11,288 nucleotides of DNA from Symbiodinium natans (Eukaryota > Sar > Dinophyceae > Suessiales > Symbiodiniaceae). Location of the stretch: positions 64,001 to 75,288 of the forward strand of contig CAJNDS010000763.1 in assembly GCA_905221605.1 (NCBI GenBank). The letters run 5' to 3'. The translations under genes and the position numbers were made by a program. How positions within the stretch are numbered: the stretch's first letter is position 1; the number at the start of each line of letters is the position of its first letter. A model generated the notes under the pieces. The model saw nothing but the letters and a program-made list of their open reading frames with translations, was not told the origin of the DNA and searched no databases. Positions 1 through 7,216 of the stretch are shown here, one piece after another.

Positions 1-797
1 GGAGAGCTCAATCTCACTCTGTTAGTCGATGAAACATGACAAGGAAAGGAAAGGAAAGGAAAGCTGGGAGCTTTTTTGGGAGCTTTGGCACATGCACTGG
101 GCAGTGTTTTCTACAGCAAACGTTCAACTTTTTGTTGATACTCCCATTCCTGATTGCCAACTCTGCTCGTACTCTGTCTCCACGAGCTAGCTTCTTTTGA
201 ACTAACAACGGATTGGGTTCTCGGCGAGAAACAGCTATTGGGATGGTTGCTCGCATCGTATGGAATATGGAGGAGTTCAGCACGTGCTATCGCACACACT
301 CAAACAAACAAACAACCACAGACAGATACAGGCACAAAAGCAAAGCAACAGCAAAACATCTCATCCGCCCTGATTCTCGAACATGGCATGCCGTCGCGAT
401 GTCTGAATCATGCATGCTCTCTCGGCAGTGTTGCCCAGCCAGGGGGGCCACTGGTGTCCGATTCCGCAAGGTTCCACTCAAAATACCTCGATGGACATTT
501 TTAGATTTCAAATCTTCTAGCATGCAGATTCACATGCCTTTCAATATAGTGTATGCGCTGGGGCCATGACGTGCGCTTCAGGTCTGCAAGCTTTACACGG
601 CTGCCCTCACAACGACTCATGGGCGACCTCCCACACAGGTTGCTACAAGCCTCAGTCTGACTATCCTTCTACGCCATTCTCAGCGAGGATGCCTTGTCAT
701 GCAATCGATGGCCATGGCCTGAGCAGGCAAGTCGTTGACATTTGATGGTACCCGCTCAGACCCAGACCGAAGCATACCGAAGCGCCTCATCAAAACC
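1..797. other. 3' flank of the kinase gene, no gene recognised
   Basis: Several frames of 60-118 codons are open on both strands, but none shows a family motif or convincing amino-acid composition. The region probably contains the kinase 3' UTR and intergenic DNA. Confidence 0.5.
41..63. repeat. AAGGA tandem repeat
   Basis: About 4.6 copies of the 5-base unit AAGGA, followed by two copies of GGGAGCTTT (about 66-84). Confidence 0.9.
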
Positions 798-909
798 TCA
801 TCGAGCTGTGGCACTTAGAGGCTTCGATACATGGGGAAAGAGCACTATGTCGGAGCTCAGCGCCGGGCTCTGAAACCACTCGTGACCATAAGCTTCGTCT
901 GCCGTCAGC
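798..909 (-). CDS. Kinase exon P: end of catalytic domain and stop
   Basis: Completes the Arg codon and encodes LTADEAYGHEWF, the RxTAxxAxxHxWF end of the domain. About 23 more residues follow before TGA at 798-800. The acceptor is GTCCAG|G. No EF-hand or other C-terminal domain is seen, so either the protein ends here or a further splice inside this exon was missed. Confidence 0.83.
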
Positions 910-3532
910 CTGGACCGACGACCACAACTGCCTTCCCCCCTCCCGTTGCTGTCAGCTGCCTGTGTCTGGCTTCGACGCTCAGCAAACCTCGAACTAAACT
1001 TCTGGCACCGAGCGGAGCCTGCATTGAGCATGCCTTTCTCTGTGCTCTCTGCACTCTCTCTGCACTCTACACGGCATGTAGTCCGAGTGGTGCAACTCAC
1101 ATGCCAACCACCTGCCGCCAATACTCGCCCCGAAACAGGCACTCGCCATTGAGCACCTGAGTCACATCAGCTGGCTGAATCTGCCGACCCTAAACACCAC
1201 GCCACGCCACACCGCGCAGAATCCGCAGAAACACAAACGACAAAGGAGGTACACTGAGTTGGTCTGAGAAGCTGGATCTCGGTGCATGCTGCGCAGCATG
1301 GTGACGTCCGAGGTCTCAAGCGGCTCCCACATGCAGCTCTCACATGCACGTCAGAAAGGGGACTGCGCAAAGAGCAACAGAGAGAGGAGCCATCATATAG
1401 AGAGCCCCCTCTCTCTCTGCCTGGAAGGGCAGGTGGCCGGAGACCAAGAAGAAGATCACGGCCCCGCAGCCTTCTCTTACTTGGCTCCCCCCCAGAGAGC
1501 AGACTCTCCGAGAGCGAGAAGCGGAGACTCCCCGACACCGTCCCGAGCTGCCCACTCCACAGATCACACGACCTCGCGTACGCGCCCTCGAACACCTGCG
1601 CGTTTGCGGTTCTACCAATACCATACAAGCTCCACAACAAGGACCGGGATGCAAGAGCAACTGAGCAACCCCTCCCAGTCTCCTCTGGTGCTGCGTACAA
1701 CAAAGTGCCCACCACGGTGTGAACCTCACGGAGATACGAGGAGGCATGGCAACATCCTACATCACAAAAGGCATCACAAAAGGCATCACAAGAAGCATCA
1801 CAACAGTAGAATTGATAGGACTTCGTTGGACTTCGTTGTTTGACCGCCTTCGGCACGTCGTCCCCAATCTTGGCGGCTCCAAAGTCCAAGAGCTGCACAG
1901 CGCAACCGCTCGCAGCGGCACACAACGCAGTTTAGGGTTTCTTCAGGTGGACAGGTGTGCTGAAAGGTCAACCGCAGAGGTAAGGGGTAATGGGTGTCGA
2001 AGTTCTAAAACTGAAAGGGTTTATTTGAGGAAGGTTGAAGCTGTGAAGTTCAGGGTTCTGGCTGCTTAGGTGTGAATCGAGCTCCACCGCTTGGCTCGGG
2101 ACTAACTTGAAAAGCCTAGCCAGAGTCTGGCATTAACTCTGCGGAGGGCGTAGAGGTCTTGGCACTGCAGAGTTCAGACCCGACAGTACTGGACACAGTT
2201 GGTTCTGCAGATGCTGCTTGTTTCGATGTTCACGAGCCGGCGAAGCGTTGCAACTGCCAACAGTTACTCCGCCTGCAAAGTCGTAGCGGCAGGATCGGTG
2301 AAGCGAAAGTTTTCCTTGCGGCATTGCATTGGCGAGTTTGCTGCTGCAGCTGTAAAACCATTGTAAAGTACAACATGCAGCAACATTTGCCAACGCAGCT
2401 CAGACCGTGGCAGGCTTAACGTCTCGGTGCATCAGCCCTGCCAAAGCATGAAATCCGGCATCTACACTGAATCTACACGAATGCACTGGAATGCACTGAC
2501 AAGGGCCCTGCCATGCTGATGTACAGAAGCAACTGCGGAAAGCATCATCCTGTCAATGTAACACGAAGCCCAAAATTGAGCAGCTCAGAGCTTCATTCCG
2601 TGTGCCATGCCTGGAGAAACTCTTGACATCTTTCATCTTTAGGTGGCCCACCGCCTGCCAGACATGCAAGTCAGCGTTCAGCAAAGCGAGATCATGATTC
2701 AGACCGAGGCACACGCAATGCATGCGCCAAGCGACGCGTAGCCCTGCCTCTACGTGCTCTGCGAGGTCCGGCCCGAGGCATCGGCTCATCACCACATACC
2801 TCAAAAAGAAAAGACATGTGCACGAGGGAATCGCAGAGTGTTCCCTCAGTTCCCTCCATTTTCCTCCCTGTTTTATCCGCAATGTTGAGAACAGCCCGAG
2901 GCCAACGCAGCATTTCGCTGCTCTGGAGGAAGCGGAAATATCGGACGATGTTCGGATGCCGCAGTGACGCAATGAGCCTGGGACACGTGCCAAGTACTCC
3001 AGGCTCACTGTCAAAGTTGTTTTGTCTTTTACTGCATGTAGAAACATCTTGAAACATCAATCTGGTCATGAAGAAACACCCTGCATGATACATGAGGGGG
3101 ACAAACTCTTGCCAGGGATTCCTCAAAAGCTGGAGCTTCTCATCCTTCGGTAATCTGGACGCCTTGGTTAGCTCAAGCGTCAATAGAGTCAATAGCTCAC
3201 CTCGTCCTCATCAGGATCCAAGTTGTCAGCGCGTGCAGCATGGCGCCCACTTGTGGCCACAATTTTCACCTCTGCAATTGCACAGTAGCTCAGAAGTCAC
3301 TCAAAGTCGCCAGATGCTTTTGAAAGGAGTTCCAAGCATTTTCCAGCGCCCGACGCAGAGATCATGAGTTCCCGAGGACCGGTAACTGCAGCCGTAGACC
3401 TTTATCAGTTTCTTGGCATCGCTTGCTTCACTGCGTGTCAATCATTTAACTGCACACACACATACCCACCCACCCACACACACACTGCACGCAAGCCTTT
3501 CCAAAGGTGCCGTGCCCAATCAGCTCGCCAAT
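798..3532 (-). CDS. Serine/threonine protein kinase catalytic domain gene, about 16 small exons (5' end not found)
   Basis: This is a spliced gene for an ATP-dependent Ser/Thr protein kinase. Read on the minus strand, the exons give in order: glycine loop IGHGTFGKA, beta-3 lysine VKIV, SLRHPNIVRYF, hinge YVVMSRCLGPDLAEHVE, MMLSAVASVHQHG, catalytic loop LMHRDVKPAT, LLDFGAAK, VVGTLLYAAPE, VFEGAYARSCDLWS, GAVIFFLVSGHLPFQ, a GEYW block, SLVRGLL, and RLTADEAYGHEWF followed by a stop. The order and spacing are those of a full catalytic domain resembling the CAMK/CDPK group. The placement in CAMK/CDPK is inferred from motif style. No EF-hands are seen after the domain. The coordinates span exons and introns. 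Exons A to P are listed separately; 13 of them fit together in consistent reading phase. Not resolved: the start codon and any N-terminal region, a small exon between HRD and DFG, and the exact ends of exons B, I and M. It could be a pseudogene, but no stop or frameshift is needed inside the motif exons. Confidence 0.9.
960..1018 (-). CDS. Kinase exon O: helix H
   Basis: Encodes APLGARSLVRGLLSVEARH plus two bases of an Arg codon, matching the xxAxxLxxxLLxxxPxxR segment of subdomain XI. The acceptor is ATGCAG|G and the donor is GC (959-958). The following intron is only 50 bases. Confidence 0.87.
1112..1156 (-). CDS. Kinase exon N: VLNG to WRQ
   Basis: Encodes VLNGECLFRGEYWRQ, matching the xVxxGxxxFxxxxW segment after helix G. 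The acceptor is ACTCAG|G and the donor is GT (1111-1110). Phase 0 on both sides. Confidence 0.8.
1279..1314 (-). CDS. Kinase exon M: helix G candidate (boundaries tentative)
   Basis: Encodes about TSDVTMLRSMHR, which fits the loop and short helix between PF and the VLxG block, where related kinases have about 10-13 residues. In-phase acceptors lie before 1314 and before 1323. The in-phase donor is GA (1278-1277), or GT if the exon ends at 1306. It is supported by position and frame only. Confidence 0.45.
1421..1470 (-). CDS. Kinase exon L: helix F end to LPF
   Basis: Completes the Ser codon and encodes CGAVIFFLVSGHLPFQ, the usual WSxGVIxxxLxxGxxPF block. The acceptor is GAGAAG|G and the donor is GC (1420-1419). 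Confidence 0.9.
1556..1595 (-). CDS. Kinase exon K: helix F, DLWS
   Basis: Encodes VFEGAYARSCDLW plus the first base of a Ser codon, matching subdomain IX (YxxxxDxWSxG). The acceptor is GCGCAG|G and the donor is GT (1555-1554). Confidence 0.9.
1683..1724 (-). CDS. Kinase exon J: activation segment and APE
   Basis: Encodes VHTVVGTLLYAAPE, the P+1 loop and APE motif. The acceptor is GTGAG|G. To give APE-VFEG in frame with exon K the donor must be GA (1682-1681), in the context CCAGAG|GAGACT. This is the clearest GA donor in the gene. Confidence 0.9.
1761..1803. repeat. 12-base tandem repeat ATCACAAAAGGC
   Basis: About 3.6 copies; the third copy differs at two bases. It lies inside the intron between exons I and J. 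A second tandem pair, GGACTTCGTT twice at 1818-1837, follows in the same intron. Confidence 0.93.
1845..1908 (-). CDS. Kinase exon I: DFG (5' boundary uncertain)
   Basis: Encodes GCAVQLLDFGAAKIGDDVPK then Ala, with the magnesium-binding DFG. The 3' end is a GT donor (1844-1843) in phase 0. The 5' end must lie downstream of an in-frame stop at 1932-1934. AG acceptors are possible before 1908 or before 1892. Neither joins exon H to give a normal beta-7 strand, so another small exon within 1909-2405 is likely. Confidence 0.85.
1909..2405 (-). other. Intron region expected to hide a small kinase exon
   Basis: The segment lies between the HRD exon and the DFG exon. The roughly eight residues that normally link KPxN to the strand before DFG are not accounted for. 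Several AG acceptors occur (for example near 2355 and 2208), but no in-phase mini-exon could be singled out by eye. An 86-residue open frame at 2133-2393 on this strand shows no kinase-like motif. Confidence 0.4.
2406..2437 (-). CDS. Kinase exon H: catalytic loop HRDVKP
   Basis: Encodes GLMHRDVKPAT. It contains the catalytic Asp of HRD and the Lys of DxK. Kinases normally continue KPxN; here the codon after Ala is ACG (Thr), directly followed by a GT donor (2405-2404). Reading through would meet a TGA one codon later, so splicing is required. Either the conserved Asn is replaced by Thr or the true junction is unusual. Confidence 0.87.
2512..2549 (-). CDS. Kinase exon G: helix E
   Basis: Encodes MMLSAVASVHQHG, the helix E segment that precedes the catalytic loop (compare xMLxAVxxxHxxG). 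The acceptor is GACAG|G and the donor is GC (2511-2510). The last base forms a Gly codon with exon H. Confidence 0.87.
2611..2654 (-). CDS. Kinase exon F: helix D-E linker
   Basis: Encodes AVGHLKMKDVKSFS plus two bases of the next codon. It is recognised by its place between HVE and MMLSAV, a CTGGCAG|G acceptor, a GC donor (2610-2609), and perfect phase with exons E and G. It carries no diagnostic motif alone. Confidence 0.75.
2748..2799 (-). CDS. Kinase exon E: hinge region
   Basis: Encodes YVVMSRCLGPDLAEHVE, the hinge and helix D (compare the common VVMELCxGGDLxxHV). The acceptor is TTTGAG before G and the donor is GC (2747-2746), in the context GAG|GCAGGG. The phase agrees with both neighbours. 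Confidence 0.88.
2909..2977 (-). CDS. Kinase exon D: HPNIV segment
   Basis: Encodes LIASLRHPNIVRYFRFLQSS followed by EM and the first two bases of a Leu codon. RHPNIV is the hallmark of the helix C to beta-4 turn. The acceptor is CCCAG before G. The exon ends before a GC donor (2908-2907), and joining to exon E gives SSEMLYVVM in frame. Confidence 0.88.
3199..3269 (-). CDS. Kinase exon C: ATP-binding lysine
   Basis: Begins after GCAGAG with VKIV, which supplies the beta-3 lysine, and runs to an acidic stretch ending DPDEDEV in the expected helix C region. To stay in frame with exon D it must end at 3199, using a GA donor (3198-3197). A GT donor two bases earlier in the exon (3200-3199) would break the frame. 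The intron is 221 bases, the longest of the resolved ones. Confidence 0.75.
3380..3421 (-). CDS. Kinase exon B: strands between glycine loop and lysine (boundaries tentative)
   Basis: Encodes RCQETDKGLRLQLP, matching the usual ..KETGK.. segment between the glycine loop and the VAVK lysine. The acceptor is CAAG at 3423-3422. The 3' end is chosen at a GT donor (3379-3378) because it keeps phase 0 with exon C. A shorter exon ending at 3400 with another GT donor and a different acceptor also keeps the frame. The motif is weak, so the assignment rests on position and reading frame. Confidence 0.5.
3452..3485. repeat. CA/CCCA microsatellite
   Basis: CACA runs flanking a CCCACCCACCCA core, inside the intron after the glycine-loop exon. 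Confidence 0.85.
3491..3532 (-). CDS. Kinase exon A: glycine-rich loop
   Basis: Encodes IGELIGHGTFGKAC, the ATP phosphate-binding loop (GxGxFG) of subdomain I. It is preceded by TTTCAG and followed by a GT donor at 3490-3489. This is the most upstream exon that can be tied to the kinase; no start codon is present, so at least one more 5' exon is expected. The downstream intron (3422-3490) contains a CA-rich microsatellite. Confidence 0.85.
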
Positions 3533-3950
3533 CTGAAACAAAGCCTTCCCCACAGGATTCCACAATGCAAAACCTATGATGCTGAGTTCGGCTGTGGATC
3601 ACTGCGAGCCTCAAATGTTTGCTCACCTGCACCAGCACACCGTCCGAAATAGGGAGAACAGGGTGGTACGATTTGTTGCTATGCTGTTCTGCTTTCCTTC
3701 CAAGCTAACAACCATGTGTGGCACACTTCTCAACGGATCCTCACAGCAGGTTTCGCCTTAGAGGGTTTTTTGGAAAGTTCGGCCAGCTGCGCCAGAACTT
3801 CCTCACATACTTTGGGACTCTCTTGGTCCCACGAGAACTGATTGGGAAAACGGCCTTGGCATGGCGGTCACTTATGGGCTCTTGCGATACGAACAGCCTG
3901 CATGTGTTCATGCTGCTCTTGCTGCACAGACGAGCGCTCCCGGGGCTGCG

Positions 3951-4343
3951 TTAGGGATTTGTGAGCATGCCGTTCGTGGGCGGTCTGCAGCTGCTACACG
4001 AGGCTTTGTTGCAGGAGCCGAGGCGTGGCTTGCTCGTGGCCGCTGTCGGCGAGACAGACAGCTGCTCCGGTGCTGGCCGTGGCCGGAGGAGAGGCTCGGC
4101 CTCCCTTCTGGGACCGCAGGCGGGGTTGCCTCGGAGCCTTTTCGGGCTTGCTATGGGCGATCTCTTGAAAACCTCAGTGTCTTGCCTGGCCTCCACTGAG
4201 CCGTCGCTCCTGCTCCTGCTTCGCATGACCAGCCGCCAGATGCGCCAGCTAATTTTTTCTTTTCTTTTTCTTTTCGTGAGCGGCCGCTCTTGTTTCCACA
4301 ACTGGTGGGTCCGCCGACTCCAGGAACAGCACCGTGCACGCAA
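3951..4343 (-). CDS. Candidate coding stretch upstream of the kinase domain
   Basis: The minus frame is open for about 130 codons and is GC-rich at third positions. It encodes a basic, Ser/Pro-rich sequence, including FKRSPIASPKRLRG. It lies where an N-terminal extension of the kinase could be. The opposite strand is also open in the frame that shares the same third positions (from about 3961), so strand is not certain. No domain recognised. Confidence 0.25.
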   Translation of the reverse strand: MRARCCSWSRRTHQLWKQERPLTKRKRKEKISWRIWRLVMRSRSRSDGSVEARQDTEVFKRSPIASPKRLRGNPACGPRREAEPLLRPRPAPEQLSVSPTAATSKPRLGSCNKASCSSCRPPTNGMLTNP

Positions 4344-4592
4344 GATCTCTCAAAAAGCAGTGTACGAGATCTATCACTCCTTGCAGCAAGAAGCGCCTCA
4401 GCGCTTCGAACCACAATCCAACGATGCAACAATCGGCCGGCCAGTCAGCGGAAACCCCGACCAAACTCAACATTTGCCTTCCAGGCTGACGAGGACGTCC
4501 GCCGGCTCATGTTTTGGCACTTCCTTCTGCCGCCTCAGAGACTCACAGAACTCTCATAGAGGATTGTGCGATCAGTGGTTTTGTTCACTCCA

Positions 4593-4598
4593 AGAGCG

Positions 4599-4647
<49 letters not shown>

Positions 4648-4683
4648 TAGAGAGAGCGAGCGATAGAGAGAGCGAGAGAGAGA
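4593..4683. repeat. GA microsatellite
   Basis: A pure (GA) core of about 19 units at 4602-4640, continued by an imperfect array with GCGAGCGATAGAGA units. Open frames of Arg-Glu repeats across it are artefacts of the repeat. Confidence 0.97.
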
Positions 4684-5886
4684 ACTCACCCGCAAGAGCC
4701 CCGATCACTCGTTGGTTCCTTGGGCGCGCGCTCGCCGCAACAAATGGCGGGAGATGTTACCCTCGCAACCCCTGGCGAGGCTATTCTCTGACAAGCAACA
4801 ACGTGCGTGCATTAGAGTACTTATGAAGTTTCGCATCCTTTGCGTGAGTCGTGAATGTTGGATTGCCTTGAACAAAGCGGATCCAGCTCAGACCTGCAAA
4901 GCGGATGGCTTGGCAGAAGTGAATCAAGAAACTCCATTGAAACTTGTTTCAACATGCTTCAGCTCCATGAGTTCTTATCGTTTCCGAGCTGCCTCTGTCC
5001 TGATCGGGCTGCTGCTTGCCTTCCTGGGCGTAGGTATTGGACGGTAGTGTTGGACAGTGTTGGATGTTGGACTCGAGCGTGGCATTAGGTCGAAGTCTCT
5101 ATACTCTGCACCAGCTAGGAGAGCTGCGGCGCTGAATTCGGCGCACGGCTCGTATCCCATGCGCCTTGGTGGACTACGCAAACATGAATGCATCTAGTCG
5201 AGCTACAGGTAAAGCAAAAGTGAGGCCACAGCTTAGCACCTTTGAAATAGTGCACGCGCAAGGCGAGGACGACTGAACATGGCAGTAGGCCAGTGCTGTT
5301 TCAGAGGAGGTACCCCCGTCTGCCCTCGCTGCCTTCTCTGACCTGCAACCTTGCATTGCTTGGCCATGCTTTGACTGTTTCAGGACATGCAAATGTTGAT
5401 GCAAGTTGAAAGACTCCAATTTGGATTGTGCTGCCTGCAAGCGGCCCACTTGAGCAACACGCCTATGCCGATGCCACACAGCAAAAAACACCAACCGAGG
5501 TGAACAGCAAGTTGTTGAAGTCACCATCTCAGACATGAGACCTCATTTTAACGCTTCTGTGCAAAGTCTTCAACGCAACCCCCTTGCCACAGGCAAAAGA
5601 AGAGTGCAACTTGACTTGTTGCTTTGCGTTGAATACTGAAACGAGCTTCCTCAAGCAGCTTAGCAACTTGTAGTCCGAAGGGCCGTAACAAAGACTTTCC
5701 CAAAGACACATAGAATTTGCATCTGAAAATCTGTTGGCGCTTCTGAAGGGGTTTGGAGATCTTGGACATGCTTGGACCTGAGAAGCACGGACAAGCCCAC
5801 GCGAGGTCCCTAGTCTCTCAGTCCTGGAGGCACAAGCCTCTCTGGAAGCCTCTGCTCAGGAGGCCGGCTCAGAAGAATGCCTTCAT
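4684..5886. other. Region without a recognised gene
   Basis: Minus-strand frames at 5174-5536 and 5548-5769 include helix-like segments (for example RLQAAQSKLESF and VAKLLEEARFSIQRK), but they have no clear splice context and low third-position bias. Possibly intron or intergenic DNA. Confidence 0.4.
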
Positions 5887-6243
5887 CTTCATCCTGCGCG
5901 GTCCACACTGCACACCGCGCAGGCAGAGGAATAAGTAGAGGAGTGCCAAAGATCGCAACAAAAGTCGCCGAATTTCAGGCTGGCGTCCGCGAAGAGGTGT
6001 GAGAACTGTTGCATAGTCTGGCCAGAAGCTCTCACCACCTGTCATTGTTGCACTTCTGCGTGAAGCCGTGCACAGCAGTGCATACTTCCATAAATGCCTT
6101 CTGCGCGTTTTTGCAACTTCATCTGCTGCTTCGTCCAGCCTTGCTTTCGACACATGAGAGCTCGACACTCGACACCACATACTGGTAAAGCACGGGCATC
6201 TCTGTGCATGCGTGCCTGCGTGCGTGCGTGGGCATGTGCGCAT
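5887..6243 (-). CDS. Exon-like open frame, unknown protein
   Basis: The minus frame encodes a mixed charged and hydrophobic sequence including KARLDEAADEVAKTRRR and PEIRRLLLRSLALLYLFLCL, the latter a possible hydrophobic helix. The frame ends at a stop near 5869. The family is unknown and the boundaries are only the open frame. Part of it overlaps a GT-rich stretch at 6204-6260, which is probably not coding. Confidence 0.25.
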
Positions 6244-6260
6244 GTGATTGTGTGCACGTG
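6204..6260. repeat. GCGT/GT-rich microsatellite
   Basis: Imperfect TGCGTGCG and GTGTGC units. Confidence 0.75.
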
Positions 6261-6994
6261 ATCAGCTGTGGCTCTGTCCGTGCTTCTTCCTCGGGTGTCA
6301 GCTTCCATCCATCCGGCCCTGCAGACAGCAAGAACAGTCCGTTTGTTGATTCTGTGGGTTATCCGAAGTTGCCTTTGCAGCCAGCAACAGCTTTGGCATT
6401 GTTCGTGGTGGTGACCTTCATGAAGACAAGTGTGAGGATGCTGGAACTTCACGCGGAAAGTCGAAAAATCAAGTCCCGCGCATCGCAGAGTGGACTTGCA
6501 CCCTTGCTGACGACCCACTGCAACGCCACCTGCTCAAACAAAACTGTCAAAACCCAGTCGATTTCTGAAAGCTGCCCTGTTCCGGCGGTCTAGCCTGTGT
6601 GGTGTCGATCTCTGGTTTCTCGCAGCGCGACCTCCAAGGTCTATGAAGCCCGAAGACCCTGCAACTAAGACGATGTATCCTGCATCTTTTGAAGTTTCAT
6701 GTCATAACTTTGCTTTCGATTGCACTACCTCCTTCAGTAGAGGCTCCGGTTCCACGCCACAGGCCCATGACTTAGCTTGCCTGGACTTCTGTGATGTTCC
6801 GTGCCTGTGACAACAACGACATACAGCTATTGCCACCAGTGATCGCTACCATCAAAAAACAGGACCAGGAGTGACCTTGGTCCAAAACATCCTCCCTTCG
6901 TGGTGACATTCTTACATGCTGCTGCTGTCCCGGACAGCTTCCCGACTTCACGAGAGCAGACTAGAAGGACCTTGAGACATGCTCTTTTTGGCCT
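6261..6994. other. Region without a recognised gene
   Basis: One plus-strand frame (6204-6593) is open but includes the GT repeat and shows no motif. From 6594 to 6994 no frame of note is seen. Confidence 0.45.
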
Positions 6995-7216
6995 TCAGAT
7001 GGCTTCAGACACATCAAGCCCGTTTTCCCGCCTCAGGCCGCGAGCGACTTCTTCCAAAGCATCGTGAAGCGGCCGCAGCCTGGCAGTATGCGCAATCCGC
7101 AACAGAACAGCCCTGACCGAGGGCCAGGAGAGGGAGGGCAGCGGAGGGGACTGAGGGTGGCGCGGCATGAGCTGCGCCAGAGTAAACCGAGGCACGGAAA
7201 TCTCACCGCCTTGCAA
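6995..7216 (-). CDS. Exon-like open frame, unknown protein with amphipathic helix
   Basis: The minus frame encodes a Pro-rich start and then a strong helix-like segment, SVRAVLLRIAHTARLRPL followed by HDALEEVARGLRRENGLD. The opposite strand has no comparable open frame. An AAG|G acceptor (start near 7210), an alternative CAG|G acceptor near 7110, and a GT donor after GLD (near 7010) would fit an exon. No family recognised. It may belong to a gene upstream of the kinase or to its N-terminal part. Confidence 0.4.
   Translation of the reverse strand: MQGGEISVPRFTLAQLMPRHPQSPPLPSLSWPSVRAVLLRIAHTARLRPLHDALEEVARGLRRENGLDVSEAI

Noticed and set aside
1167-1925. A 252-codon minus-strand frame as a single gene
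   Set aside because: It contains the kinase DFG, APE and DLWS exons in one frame, but the sequence between them is intron-like (tandem repeats, no motif), and the following kinase exons are in other frames.
1930-1940. Telomere-like TTTAGGGTTT motif
   Set aside because: It occurs only once, with no tandem copies, so it is not telomeric sequence.
2133-2393. A minus-strand frame as the missing kinase exon
   Set aside because: Its translation has none of the residues expected between HRD and DFG and cannot be joined in phase at obvious splice sites.
3452-3485. Spaced repeat array of CRISPR type
   Set aside because: Only simple CA/CCCA repeats, no conserved repeats with unique spacers; the same holds for the other arrays.
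3961-4650. A 229-codon plus-strand frame as a gene
   Set aside because: Its last third is the GA microsatellite, it has no motif, and the minus strand is equally open over its first half.
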